This document shows, piece after piece, positions 7,851 through 16,572 of a DNA stretch of 64,000 bases; the stretch's first letter is position 1, and each line of letters opens with the position of its first letter. A program made the position numbers and the translations under genes. The DNA comes from Sporosarcina trichiuri. Its GTDB lineage: Bacteria; Bacillota; Bacilli; Bacillales_A; Planococcaceae. The notes beneath the pieces were generated by a model, which worked only from the letters and a program-made list of their open reading frames with translations, made no database searches and had not been told where the DNA came from. Location of the stretch: positions 2,697,501 through 2,761,500 of the forward strand of contig NZ_CP129119.1 of NCBI RefSeq assembly GCF_030406775.1. The letters are read 5' to 3'.

Positions 7851-10505
7851 TCACCCGCGGAACGGCCACCAGACGCCGCGGCCGAACGATACGGTGATCG
7901 CCGGGATCAGGAGCGGCAGGATGATGAGGCCGTACAGCAGGAGGCCGGTGATGACGATGGTCGCGATCTGCACGAGGCTCAGGACGCCGGACGGCATCAT
8001 CGCACCGAACGTGCCGGCGAGGATGACGGCGGCGGTGATGATGACTGTGCCCATCTTCGCCATCGAGATGCGCAGGGCGTCGCCGATCTTGCTGCCTTTC
8101 ATGCTCTCTTCGCGGAAGCGGTCGAGCAGGAAGATCGAGTAATCGACGCCGAGCGCGATCAGCATGATGAAGCCGAAGAACGGTACGGCCCAGCTGACGC
8201 CGTCATAGCCGAGACCATTGACGAAGATGAGCTCCGTCACGGAGATCGACGTGTAATACGTCAGCAGCAGGGAGCCGATCATATAGAGCGGCATGATTGC
8301 GGAGCGGAACAGGATCGTCAGGACGATGAACAGACCGACGAGCATGATCGTTACCGTACGTGTGAAGTCTTTTGATGAAATGTCATCGAGATCCGAGTTC
8401 ATGCTGGAAATCCCGGCGAACGCTACGTCCGTCTTTTCGAACGGTGTGCCAATGACAGATGTTTTCACGCTGTCTTTGATGTCATGGACCGTCTGGATCG
8501 CTTCGCGTGAATACGGATCGTTTTCCAGGATGACTTCCATCAGGATGCCGGTCTCGTCTCCGAACGTATAGCGGTCGACGACGGGCTGGAATTCTTCTTC
8601 TTTGAGCGTGCCGGACGGGATGTAGATGCCGGTATCCCGGATGCTCGGCGTGTCACTCATGTCCTTCAGCATATCGGTCACTTCGGTGAGCCCTTTGCTG
8701 ATGTCAGTCAGCCCGTTCTTCGAATCGGTGACCCCTTTCGCGAGCTGGCCGAGACCGCCGCTGAGCTGTCCGATCTGGGAGCCGGAGCCTTCGATCTGAC
8801 TGGCAGCCCCGTTCAGACTGCTGGAAATCTTGCCGAGCTCCCCGCTGAGAGCATTCAGTCCGCCCGCAGCCTGTGCAGCCGGCATACCTTGCGACAAGCC
8901 GCCGGCAATCTGGCCGAGCTGGGCGTTGATCTGCCCGATACCTTGGGCGGCCTGGCGCAGACCTGCGCCGCCTGAAGAGGCCTCCGAGCCGGATGGCAGC
9001 TGACTGGCCGCATCGTTCAGTCCGCCTTCGACTTGCCCAAGGCCGTCCTGCACTTGCTTGATGCCGTCATTGGCATCGTTCAGGCCGTCTGCAATCAGAC
9101 CGAGCTGATGATCGACATCGAGGTCCTCGATCTGTTCGCCTGTCGGGCGGGTGATCGTCCGGACGGATTTGACGCCGTCGACTTTTTCCAAGTTGCGGCT
9201 GATTGTCTCGAGATAGGGAACGTCTTTCTCATCGACAATGGAACTGTCATCTTTCAGGATGACCTGGACAGGAAGGGAGTCCCCTTTCCCGAATCCTTCT
9301 GAAATGAGGTTCAGCCCTTTGACGGACTCTTTCGACTGGTCGATTTCGTCCACTGTGTTAAAGGAAAGATCGTTGTCGTACGTCAGCAGCAATGGCACAG
9401 TGATGATTGCAACGATTGCCATCGACAGCAAAGGCCGTGCAACGGACAGCTTGCTGAAGCCGATCCACAGTTTGCTGTCATTGTGGGCTGTCGCTTGTTT
9501 CGACGGCCAGAACAATTTGTCTTTCAGCAGCATCATGAACAGCGGGACGACCGTGAACAGCACAAGGATCAAGACGGCGATCCCGACGGCGACCGCAACG
9601 GCGGATTTGAAGATCGGGAAGTCGGCGAAGCCGATAGCTGCAAACCCGATGAACACGGCAAGTGAACTGATGATCAGCGTCCGGCCGGCAGTTTTGTACG
9701 TATTGACGATCGCTTCCGTGATTTCATGTCCTTCGATCAGCTCTTCCTTGTACCGGCTCAGGAGCAGGATACAATAGTCGGTTCCGAGCCCGAACAGGAT
9801 CGCGACCAGGAAGATCTGCGTATAGTTCGAAACCGGGAAGCCGAACCAGTCGACGAAGAACGCAACGAGTGATTGGCTGAGCAGGTAGGTGATCCCGACA
9901 GCGATGAGCGGAACGATCGGTGTCACGATCGAGCGGAACACGATCAGCAGCAGCGCGAAGATGAGGACGACTGTGATGACTTCGGTCTTCTTCAGTCCTT
10001 CCTGCGCGCTGTCGTTGACGTCGTTATTGATGATCGCTTCCCCGGTCAGGTAGACTGTCGTGTCCTTTGGAAGGATCTCCGACCGGATTTTATCGCTCAG
10101 GTCGATGATCTCTTCATCGGTTCCGTCAACTGTGATCGGGACGAGGACCGTTTTGCGGTCTTCGGACACGAGCTGTTCTTCAACTTCCTTGCTTTCGAAC
10201 GGCTCCATCACATCTGTGACGGGTTTTCCGAGATCTGCAATTTCTTTGACGGTATCACGGATCGAGTCTTTGTCTTTATCCGTGATCGCTTTGTCGTAGT
10301 CATAGACGAGCGAAAGGGTGTCTTCCGACGCGCCCGCCTTCTCCAGGATATCCGCCGCTTTCTGGGAATCGGCATCCTTCGATAGCTGGAACGAACCGGC
10401 CTCTTCCGCCTGTTTGGCGAGGTCCGGTGCGACGAACAGCAGGCCGACGGCGAGTCCGACGAGGACGATGAAAATCGGCCAGCGGAATTTCAAGATGGTC
10501 TTCAT
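7851..10505 (-). CDS. MMPL/RND-family exporter with long Gly/Gln-rich periplasmic-side linker
   Basis: 884 residues, ATG 10505 overlapping the MarR stop by ATGA. One N-terminal membrane helix (~8-28), an extracellular domain, a 5-6 helix bundle (~170-330) with the MMPL signature LFGLGTDYCILLLSRYKEEL, a second outer domain, and a second bundle (~690-870) containing LIALGVDYSIFLLDRFREES. Between the bundles (~455-610) runs a repetitive helical linker rich in DGL, GGL, QIG and GGLGQL motifs, like the heptads of YhgE/Pip proteins. Such proteins export lipids or drugs by proton motive force. Substrate unknown; expression is likely under the adjacent MarR. Confidence 0.88.
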   Translation of the reverse strand: MKTILKFRWPIFIVLVGLAVGLLFVAPDLAKQAEEAGSFQLSKDADSQKAADILEKAGASEDTLSLVYDYDKAITDKDKDSIRDTVKEIADLGKPVTDVMEPFESKEVEEQLVSEDRKTVLVPITVDGTDEEIIDLSDKIRSEILPKDTTVYLTGEAIINNDVNDSAQEGLKKTEVITVVLIFALLLIVFRSIVTPIVPLIAVGITYLLSQSLVAFFVDWFGFPVSNYTQIFLVAILFGLGTDYCILLLSRYKEELIEGHEITEAIVNTYKTAGRTLIISSLAVFIGFAAIGFADFPIFKSAVAVAVGIAVLILVLFTVVPLFMMLLKDKLFWPSKQATAHNDSKLWIGFSKLSVARPLLSMAIVAIITVPLLLTYDNDLSFNTVDEIDQSKESVKGLNLISEGFGKGDSLPVQVILKDDSSIVDEKDVPYLETISRNLEKVDGVKSVRTITRPTGEQIEDLDVDHQLGLIADGLNDANDGIKQVQDGLGQVEGGLNDAASQLPSGSEASSGGAGLRQAAQGIGQINAQLGQIAGGLSQGMPAAQAAGGLNALSGELGKISSSLNGAASQIEGSGSQIGQLSGGLGQLAKGVTDSKNGLTDISKGLTEVTDMLKDMSDTPSIRDTGIYIPSGTLKEEEFQPVVDRYTFGDETGILMEVILENDPYSREAIQTVHDIKDSVKTSVIGTPFEKTDVAFAGISSMNSDLDDISSKDFTRTVTIMLVGLFIVLTILFRSAIMPLYMIGSLLLTYYTSISVTELIFVNGLGYDGVSWAVPFFGFIMLIALGVDYSIFLLDRFREESMKGSKIGDALRISMAKMGTVIITAAVILAGTFGAMMPSGVLSLVQIATIVITGLLLYGLIILPLLIPAITVSFGRGVWWPFRG

Positions 10506-10960
10506 TGGTCAGTTTCCTCCATTTTCAAGATGTCCTTCACTTTCCGGAATGTCTGAACGAAGGCGCGCAGCTCATCCTCAGAGATTTCCTTCTCGAACAT
10601 CCGGGTGATCGTTTCGTTCAGTGCGCGGTTCGATGTCTCGAGGATCTCCTGCCCTTCTGCGGTCAGGCCGGCGGTTTTCGACCGCTGATCCGTCATCGAC
10701 CGTTCCGTACAGACGAGCCCTTTGTCCTCGAGCTTCTTGATGCGCGCAGTGATGGCGCTCTTATGGACGCCCTGCAATTCTGCCAGCTTGCCGTTCGACA
10801 GCGGTCCGTAGGCGGCCAGCAGTTTCAGCGTCTGGATCTGTTCCGGGGAATACTCCTTCCAGACAGGTGCCTGCACGGACTTCAGGAAATGCTCAGTTCC
10901 GTAGATCATCACTTCTTCGAACAGCTCGATTGCCTCCAGCAATGTATCTTTCATCATCAT
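10502..10960 (-). CDS. MarR-family transcriptional regulator
   Basis: 152 residues from ATG 10960 (AGGGGGTG upstream). Central winged helix: LLAAYGPLSNGKLAELQGVHKSAITARIKKLEDKGLVCTERSMTDQRSKTAGLTAEGQEIL (~45-107), with the wing DQRSKTAGLT. N- and C-terminal helices form the dimer. It shares a 4-base stop/start overlap with the MMPL exporter, and an inverted repeat lies just upstream. This fits a self-regulated efflux operon. Confidence 0.88.
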   Translation of the reverse strand: MMMKDTLLEAIELFEEVMIYGTEHFLKSVQAPVWKEYSPEQIQTLKLLAAYGPLSNGKLAELQGVHKSAITARIKKLEDKGLVCTERSMTDQRSKTAGLTAEGQEILETSNRALNETITRMFEKEISEDELRAFVQTFRKVKDILKMEETDQ

Positions 10961-10972
10961 CGTACACCCCCT

Positions 10973-10989
10973 AAACTGTTTACTAGTTT
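10973..10989 (-). promoter_or_regulatory. Candidate MarR operator upstream of the marR-mmpL operon
   Basis: AAACTGTTTACTAGTTT: ends AAACT and AGTTT form an inverted repeat with 7 bases between, 13 bases before the regulator start, i.e. in the core promoter/leader. Binding is inferred from position. Confidence 0.4.
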
Positions 10990-11085
10990 ATAGGGTGAAC
11001 AAGTTTCCGTCAACCCATTCGATTCCTGCAGAAACAGCCGATTCCACAGGATATGCTACACTGATAGGAAAGGAGTGATCATGCG

Positions 11086-11280
11086 ATGGATGGAAAGAAT
11101 CGAAGCGATATCCGCCCCGGTCTCCGGGTGAACGTGATTTTGAAGAAAGACCAGCGGAGCGGGGTGAAGACGGAAGGGGTTGTCAAGGATCTGCTGACGA
11201 ATTCCGCGCACCACCCGCATGGCATCAAAGTGCGGCTCGAAGACGGCCAGGTCGGCAGGGTCTGCGACATATTGGAATGA
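11086..11280 (+). CDS. ywbE: YwbE family protein (DUF2196)
   Basis: 64 residues, AAAGGAGTG upstream. Matches the small conserved YwbE family: RSDIRPGLRVNVILKKDQRSG and GVVKDLLTNSAHHPHGIKVRLEDGQVGRV. Predicted compact beta protein (KOW/SH3-like); function unknown. Its stop overlaps the ATGA at 11277, and it is followed at once by the flavin oxidoreductase gene, so the two are probably cotranscribed. Confidence 0.88.
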   Translation: MDGKNRSDIRPGLRVNVILKKDQRSGVKTEGVVKDLLTNSAHHPHGIKVRLEDGQVGRVCDILE

Positions 11281-11294
11281 AGGGAGGCAGTCCG

Positions 11295-12308
11295 ATGAAT
11301 CCGCTTGACAGATTCCACCTGAAGCATCCGATCATCCAGGCGCCGATGGCAGGCGTGACGACAGCAGAGTTCGTTGCAGCGTGCACGGAATCGGGTATGC
11401 TCGGTTCGATTGGTGCCGGCTACCTGGATGCGGCATCGACACGGAACATCATCCGGGCGGTCCGCCAGCTGACGGACAAGCCGTTCTCGGTCAATCTGTT
11501 CGTTCCGGATGAGCCGGTGTTCGATCAGCAGGACGTGCGCCGGGCGTATGAGGCGCTGCAGCCGATCGGCGAACAGCTCGGCCTGCCGTTCTGGAAGGCG
11601 CCGCTGTCGGAACCGGAGTTTGACGGACAGCTTCAGGTGGTTTTGGAGGAGAAGCCTGCCGTCTGTTCGTTCACGTTCGGTCTGCCGTCAATGGAAACCA
11701 TGCAGGCGCTGCGACAGGCCGGAATCCTGACGATCGGCACGGCGACGACACTCGAAGAGGCGGCCGCTGTCCAGTCATCCGGCATGGATATGGCCGTGCT
11801 GCAAGGATCGGAATCGGGCGGTCACCGGGGATCCTTTGCGCCCGGCGGTCCGCTTGTGCCGCTCGATGATTTGCTGCAGCAGGCTGCCGGGAGTCTGGAG
11901 ATCCCGCTGATTGCAGCAGGCGGCATCATGTCCGCGAGCCGGATGCGGGAATTGCTCCATGCGGGTGCATGCGCTGTCCAGATCGGTACGGTTCTGCTCG
12001 CGGCTGAAGAAAGCGGGGCAGCGCCTGCTTACAAACAGGCGGTCCAGGAAGCGGCGGATGACCGGACGGTGATCACGTCTGTCTTCTCCGGACGCCCGGC
12101 GCGCGGCATCCGCAATACGTTCATCGACCGGATGGACGGAGCTCCGCTTGCGCCGTATCCGTTCCAGAACGATCTGACGAAACGGCTGCGGAAGGAAGCG
12201 GCCGCACGCGGGGATGCGGAGTATATGTCCTTGTGGGCAGGAACAGGGGTTTCCGCGGCGGGCAGCGGAACGGCTGCCGAACTCCTGTCCCGGTTCCTGG
12301 ATAGCTGA
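11295..12308 (+). CDS. Nitronate monooxygenase-like FMN oxidoreductase
   Basis: 337 residues. ATG 11295 is chosen over 11277 because GGGAGG lies just before it. TIM-barrel with FMN-binding landmarks: HPIIQAPMAGVTTAEFVAA at the N-terminus, GSIGAGYL, then LQGSESGGHRGSF (~165-178, including the conserved catalytic-type His), IAAGGIMSASRM and CAVQIGTVLL. Family members oxidise nitronates or act as NAD(P)H:quinone/enoyl reductases; the substrate cannot be told from sequence. Probably shares a transcript with ywbE. Confidence 0.85.
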   Translation: MNPLDRFHLKHPIIQAPMAGVTTAEFVAACTESGMLGSIGAGYLDAASTRNIIRAVRQLTDKPFSVNLFVPDEPVFDQQDVRRAYEALQPIGEQLGLPFWKAPLSEPEFDGQLQVVLEEKPAVCSFTFGLPSMETMQALRQAGILTIGTATTLEEAAAVQSSGMDMAVLQGSESGGHRGSFAPGGPLVPLDDLLQQAAGSLEIPLIAAGGIMSASRMRELLHAGACAVQIGTVLLAAEESGAAPAYKQAVQEAADDRTVITSVFSGRPARGIRNTFIDRMDGAPLAPYPFQNDLTKRLRKEAAARGDAEYMSLWAGTGVSAAGSGTAAELLSRFLDS

Positions 12309-12387
12309 AAGAGGGGAGCGCCTTGCGTTTCCCTCTTTCGAAGTGACTGAATTCACTTTATAATCAGATGAAAAGGGGGCGGCCGCT

Positions 12388-14136
12388 ATGCTCGATCTGC
12401 TCATCATCATGCTCGAACGGGTCGGGACGATTGTCGCCGTGGCGTTCATCCTGACACGGTTCCGGTTCTTCAAACAGCTCATCCATCAGGATACGCTCAC
12501 CCGGCGCCAGAAGGTGAATGCCATTTTGTTCTTCGGGGCGTTCGGCGTGATCGGTACATATTTAGGCGTCGCCTTCAGTACGCAGACATTGCACTTCAAC
12601 AGTGTGTCAATGAATTTATCCGGAGATGAAGCGATCGCAAACTCCCGCGTCATCGGCATCGTGGTCGCCGGACTTCTCGGCGGCTGGCGGCTCGGTCTCG
12701 GCGCTGGTCTGATCGCCGGGCTCCACCGGATGACGCTCGGCGGGTTCACCGCATTCTCCTGCGGCCTGTCGACAATCCTTTCCGGGCTCCTCGCCAGCTG
12801 GTTCTATCGGAAAGGCAAAACCGTCCATCCGGTCATGGCATTTGCGATCGGTGCTCTGGCGGAAGCGATGCAGATGGGGCTGATCCTCATCCTGTCGAAG
12901 CCGTTCACGGAAGCCTGGTCGCTCGTCCAGGCGATCGGCCTGCCAATGATACTCGCAAACGGACTCGGCACGGCGATCTTCTTGCTGATCGTCTACAACG
13001 TGCTGAGCGATCAGGACAAGGCGACCGCATTACAGGCGCAGAAGACGCTCCGCATCGCCAATCAGACGCTTGCGCATCTGCGGCAGGGGATGACGGCGGC
13101 GACATGCGACGCTGTGTGCCGGATCCTGTACAGGGAACTGGAGCCAAGCGCAGTGGCAATGACGAACCAGTCCGAAATCCTGGCGCATGTAGGTGTGGCG
13201 AGCGATCATCATCAGCCGCACAGCCCGATCCAGACGACGATCACGAAGGAAGTGCTGCAGCACGGCCGCCGTGTCACAGCGGATGACGGGGCGATCCACT
13301 GCATCGAAGCGCACTGTCCGCTCGGCGCTGCTGTCATTGCGCCGCTCAAGCAGCGCGATGAAGTGGTCGGGACCCTGAAACTCTATTATCCATCGGAGAA
13401 GGCGATCACGGATGTGACGATCGAACTGATCGACGGGCTCAGCTCGCTGCTGAGCGACCAGCTCGAGATCGCAGCCGCAGGACGGGCGCACGAACTCGCG
13501 AAAGATGCGGAAATCAAAGCGCTGCAGGCACAGATCAGTCCGCATTTCTTCTTCAATTCCCTGAATGTCATCATTTCGCTGATCCGGACCGATCCGGACC
13601 AGGCGCGCCAGCTTCTCATGTCGCTGTCAAAGTTCCTGCGGCAGAACGTTGAAGGGACAACGGCGATGCGTGTGACGCTCGAGCAGGAACTGGCCCATGT
13701 CCAGGCCTACCTGCAGATCGAGCAGGCGCGGTTCGTCGACAAACTGACGGTGGAGCTCGACGTCGATCCATCCGTACTGTCGCAGCTGATCCCTCCGCTG
13801 ACGCTTCAGCCGATCGTCGAGAACGCTGTCAAGCATGGCATCGCCGATATGGCGAGCGGCAGTGTGGTGACCGTCTCGATCGGATTGGAGGAAGGGGAGA
13901 CCGTGATCACGGTCCGGGACAACGGCAAGGGGATTGCGGAAGAACGGCTGCCGCTTCTTGGCGAGGAACCTGTCGAATCGGCTACCGGAACAGGGATGGG
14001 CCTCTATAATGTCCACCGCCGTCTCGTCATGTCGTTCGGCAGCGAAGCGGGCCTCCGGTTCGGGGTCCCTGAAGGCGAAGGGACGGTTGTCCGGTTCCGG
14101 ATCCCGCAGACAGTGAAAGAGGAGGTGCACGTATGA
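12388..14136 (+). CDS. lytS: LytS/BtsS-type sensor histidine kinase
   Basis: 582 residues. N-terminal 5TM-LytS domain (~5-205, with NSRVIGIVVAGLLGGWRLGLGAGLIAG), a GAF-like domain (~225-365), the phospho-acceptor region of the His_kinase family around H386 (QISPHFFFNSLN), and a C-terminal ATPase domain with N-box PIVENAVKHG, VRDNGKGI and GTGMGLYN. The stop overlaps the response regulator start by ATGA. LytS-type sensors in several bacteria respond to pyruvate or membrane potential. The cstA gene next door favours a pyruvate/peptide-type signal, by analogy with E. coli BtsSR-BtsT. Confidence 0.88.
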   Translation: MLDLLIIMLERVGTIVAVAFILTRFRFFKQLIHQDTLTRRQKVNAILFFGAFGVIGTYLGVAFSTQTLHFNSVSMNLSGDEAIANSRVIGIVVAGLLGGWRLGLGAGLIAGLHRMTLGGFTAFSCGLSTILSGLLASWFYRKGKTVHPVMAFAIGALAEAMQMGLILILSKPFTEAWSLVQAIGLPMILANGLGTAIFLLIVYNVLSDQDKATALQAQKTLRIANQTLAHLRQGMTAATCDAVCRILYRELEPSAVAMTNQSEILAHVGVASDHHQPHSPIQTTITKEVLQHGRRVTADDGAIHCIEAHCPLGAAVIAPLKQRDEVVGTLKLYYPSEKAITDVTIELIDGLSSLLSDQLEIAAAGRAHELAKDAEIKALQAQISPHFFFNSLNVIISLIRTDPDQARQLLMSLSKFLRQNVEGTTAMRVTLEQELAHVQAYLQIEQARFVDKLTVELDVDPSVLSQLIPPLTLQPIVENAVKHGIADMASGSVVTVSIGLEEGETVITVRDNGKGIAEERLPLLGEEPVESATGTGMGLYNVHRRLVMSFGSEAGLRFGVPEGEGTVVRFRIPQTVKEEVHV

Positions 14137-14858
14137 GTATCCGGATTCTTGTGGTGGATGACGAACGCTACGCCCGGGAGGAACTCATCTATTTGCTCGG
14201 ACGCCATCCGGACGTTGACATTGTCGGAGAGGCGGACTCGGGCGATGCGGCGATCCTCAAAACGATCGAGTTGCAGCCCGATGTCCTGTTCCTCGACGTC
14301 GAGATGCCGAAGATGAACGGCCTCGAAGCGGCAAAAGTTGCAAACGGTCTTAAGCATCCGCCGCATCTTGTGTTCGCGACCGCCTATCCCCAGTTCGCAG
14401 CGGACGCCTTCCGTGTGGATGCGGTCGACTATCTGCTGAAACCGTACGAAGAGGAACAGCTCGCCCAGACCCTCACACGGATCCGCGCAAAGCGGCCGGC
14501 AGGCGGGAAAGCACCGGCCCGGCAGCCGCTCGGCCGGCTCGCTGTTGAGCGGGAGGGGGAAATCGAGTACGTGCCGATCCCTGACATCCTGTACGTCAGC
14601 CGGGAAGAGAACCGGACGCGGGTCATCACGCGGACAGGGGAGCACGAAGTGAAGCTTCCGCTGAGAGATCTGGAAGCACGTCTCGTCCCTTTCTCGTTTT
14701 TTCGCATCCATAAGAGCTATCTGGTCAACCTTGCGCACGTCCGCCGCCTGACCCCCTGGTTCAACGGCGCCTATCAGCTTGAACTGGAAGGCAGGCCGGA
14801 ACAGCTTTCCGTCAGCCGGAATTATGCCAAAGCGCTGCGGCGTAAGCTGGAAGGGTGA
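14133..14858 (+). CDS. lytT: LytTR-family response regulator
   Basis: 241 residues. Receiver domain with acidic pocket D9/D10, phospho-acceptor D55 (LFLDVEMPKMNG), T in FATAYP and K in YLLKPY. The C-terminal LytTR DNA-binding domain (~135-240) includes IPDILYVSREENRTRVITRTGEHEV, FFRIHKSYLVNLAHV and LSVSRNYAKALRRKL. It overlaps lytS by four bases. LytTR proteins bind pairs of ~9-bp direct repeats about two helical turns apart; exactly such a pair lies just after this gene, upstream of cstA. Confidence 0.9.
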   Translation: MSIRILVVDDERYAREELIYLLGRHPDVDIVGEADSGDAAILKTIELQPDVLFLDVEMPKMNGLEAAKVANGLKHPPHLVFATAYPQFAADAFRVDAVDYLLKPYEEEQLAQTLTRIRAKRPAGGKAPARQPLGRLAVEREGEIEYVPIPDILYVSREENRTRVITRTGEHEVKLPLRDLEARLVPFSFFRIHKSYLVNLAHVRRLTPWFNGAYQLELEGRPEQLSVSRNYAKALRRKLEG

Positions 14859-14864
14859 CAAGCT

Positions 14865-14894
14865 GCACGTCAGTACGGAGATCCGGCACGTCAG
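14865..14894 (+). promoter_or_regulatory. Candidate LytTR binding site: two 9-bp direct repeats 21 bp apart
   Basis: GCACGTCAG occurs exactly at 14865-14873 and again at 14886-14894, a 21-bp repeat-to-repeat distance (12-bp gap). This is the geometry of LytTR operators. The pair is followed ~55 bases later by a good -10 with a poor -35, as expected for an activated promoter. Confidence 0.6.
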
Positions 14895-14925
14895 AAGGAA
14901 GAAACGACATGATATCCCCGGAATG

Positions 14926-14954
14926 GCCAATTGTTAGAATAGTTGTTTTATAAT
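14926..14954 (+). promoter_or_regulatory. Probable cstA promoter (weak -35)
   Basis: TATAAT at 14949-14954; the 17-bp-spaced -35 position (14926-14931, GCCAAT) is a poor match, suggesting dependence on an activator. Confidence 0.45.
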
Positions 14955-14991
14955 CAAGGCAGACTTCTGACAGAGAAAGGACGGGGGATAT

Positions 14992-16473
14992 ATGTATACG
15001 TTTCTATTTGGGGTGGCATTGCTGATCGTCGGGTATTTCACGTACGGTAAGTTTGTGGAGCGGGTGTTCGGCGTGAAAGAAGAACGGCAGACACCTGCGT
15101 TTGCGAACCAGGACGGCGTCGATTACGTGCCGATGAATACGAAGAAGAACTCATTGATCCAATTGCTGAACATTGCGGGGGTCGGCCCGATTTTCGGTCC
15201 GATCATGGGAGCGCTGTACGGTCCGGTCGCATTCCTCTGGATCGTGCTCGGTGCAATCTTTGCGGGCGCAGTGCATGACTACCTGACCGGGATGATCTCC
15301 ATCCGGAACCGCGGGGCACACTTGCCGGAGCTTGCAGGCAAGTTCCTCGGGAAATTCATGAAGCACCTTGTAAACGCTTTCGCCATTTTACTTCTCCTGC
15401 TGGTCGGAACGGTGTTCGTCTCGGCACCTGCAGGCCTCCTGTACAACCTGATGAACGGCTGGATGGCGATGGGTCTCATCGTTGCAGCGATCTTCATCTA
15501 TTACATCTTGGCGACGCTGCTGCCGATCGATAAGATCATCGGCCGGTTCTATCCGATCTTCGGCCTGCTGCTGATCATCAGTGCGCTGGGTGTCGGCGGC
15601 GGCATGCTCATCAAAGGGGCGCCGATCCCTGAACTGTCTTTGACGAACCTGCACCCGGATAACATTCCCATCTTCCCGCTGCTGTTCCTGACGATCTCAT
15701 GCGGCGCACTGTCCGGATTCCACGCGACCCAGACGCCGATCATCTCTCGGACGACTCAGCGTGAGAAACAAGGCCGCAAGATCTTCTACGGCATGATGAT
15801 CGCAGAAGGGGTCATCGCAATGATCTGGGCAGCGGCCGGCATGGCGCTGTTCAACGGACCGGTCGGCCTGAACGAACTGCTCGCTGCAGGCGGTCCTGCC
15901 ATGATTGTCAGCGAAGCATCGACTCTTATGCTCGGCGCGGTCGGCGGAACCCTCGCCATTCTCGGTGTCATCATCCTGCCGATTACATCCGGCGATACGG
16001 CGTTCCGCAGTGCCCGTATGATTATCGCGGATTACTTCAAGTTCCCGCAGCTGAAGGTCATGAGCCGGCTCTGGATCGCCTTGCCGCTGTTCGCCGTTTC
16101 GATCGCACTGACATTCGTCGACTTCAATATCCTCTGGCGTTACTTCTCGTGGGCGAACCAGTCCACGGCCGTCATTGCCCTGTTCGTCGCTGCGATGTAT
16201 CTGTTCATCGCCGGCAAGAATTACTGGATTGCGCTTGTGCCTGGCACATTCATGCTCATGGCGACGACCACATATATCCTGAATGCGCCGATCGGGTTCC
16301 GGCTGCCGATGGAAGTGTCGCTGATCGGGGCGAGTGTCATCTCGATCTTCCTCGTTGCGCTGTTCTTCTATTCCGCGGTGAAAGCGAAGCGTGCTCAAGT
16401 GCCGCTTGAAGTGGACGCCCCGGATTGGGATGACGCGATCGCAAGTGCAGCCACAGCAGCAACTCCTGAATAA
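14992..16473 (+). CDS. cstA: Carbon starvation protein A (CstA/BtsT family transporter)
   Basis: 493 residues with about 14-15 hydrophobic segments. N-terminal CstA signature: YVPMNTKKNSLIQLLNIAGVGPIFGPIMGALYGPVAFLWIVLG and FAGAVHDYLTGMISIRNRG. Also TQTPIISRTTQREKQGRKIFYGMMIAEG. Family members take up peptides or pyruvate; E. coli BtsT is a pyruvate/H+ symporter switched on by BtsSR. Here the gene follows a LytS/LytT pair, so a carbon-starvation pyruvate uptake role is a reasonable inference. Terminator at 16482-16509. Confidence 0.9.
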   Translation: MYTFLFGVALLIVGYFTYGKFVERVFGVKEERQTPAFANQDGVDYVPMNTKKNSLIQLLNIAGVGPIFGPIMGALYGPVAFLWIVLGAIFAGAVHDYLTGMISIRNRGAHLPELAGKFLGKFMKHLVNAFAILLLLLVGTVFVSAPAGLLYNLMNGWMAMGLIVAAIFIYYILATLLPIDKIIGRFYPIFGLLLIISALGVGGGMLIKGAPIPELSLTNLHPDNIPIFPLLFLTISCGALSGFHATQTPIISRTTQREKQGRKIFYGMMIAEGVIAMIWAAAGMALFNGPVGLNELLAAGGPAMIVSEASTLMLGAVGGTLAILGVIILPITSGDTAFRSARMIIADYFKFPQLKVMSRLWIALPLFAVSIALTFVDFNILWRYFSWANQSTAVIALFVAAMYLFIAGKNYWIALVPGTFMLMATTTYILNAPIGFRLPMEVSLIGASVISIFLVALFFYSAVKAKRAQVPLEVDAPDWDDAIASAATAATPE

Positions 16474-16481
16474 TGGATGGT

Positions 16482-16509
16482 CCCCGGGAGGAACAATCCC
16501 GGGGGTTTT
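16482..16509 (+). terminator. cstA terminator
   Basis: CCCCGGGA (16482-16489) pairs with TCCCGGGG (16497-16504), then GTTTTC. Confidence 0.7.
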
Positions 16510-16572
16510 CATGTTCCGCTTCCGCCGGCATCCGGCCGCCCTGTATACTGGAGACAGACAGGGGGAAGCATC

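Noticed and set aside
9033..10385. Long + strand frames opposite the MMPL gene
   Set aside because: Shadows of a GC-rich gene on the other strand; low-complexity Asp/Arg-rich products, no start signals.
14004..14930. 308-codon - strand frame opposite lytT
   Set aside because: Antisense shadow of the LytTR regulator; would also cover the LytTR direct repeats.
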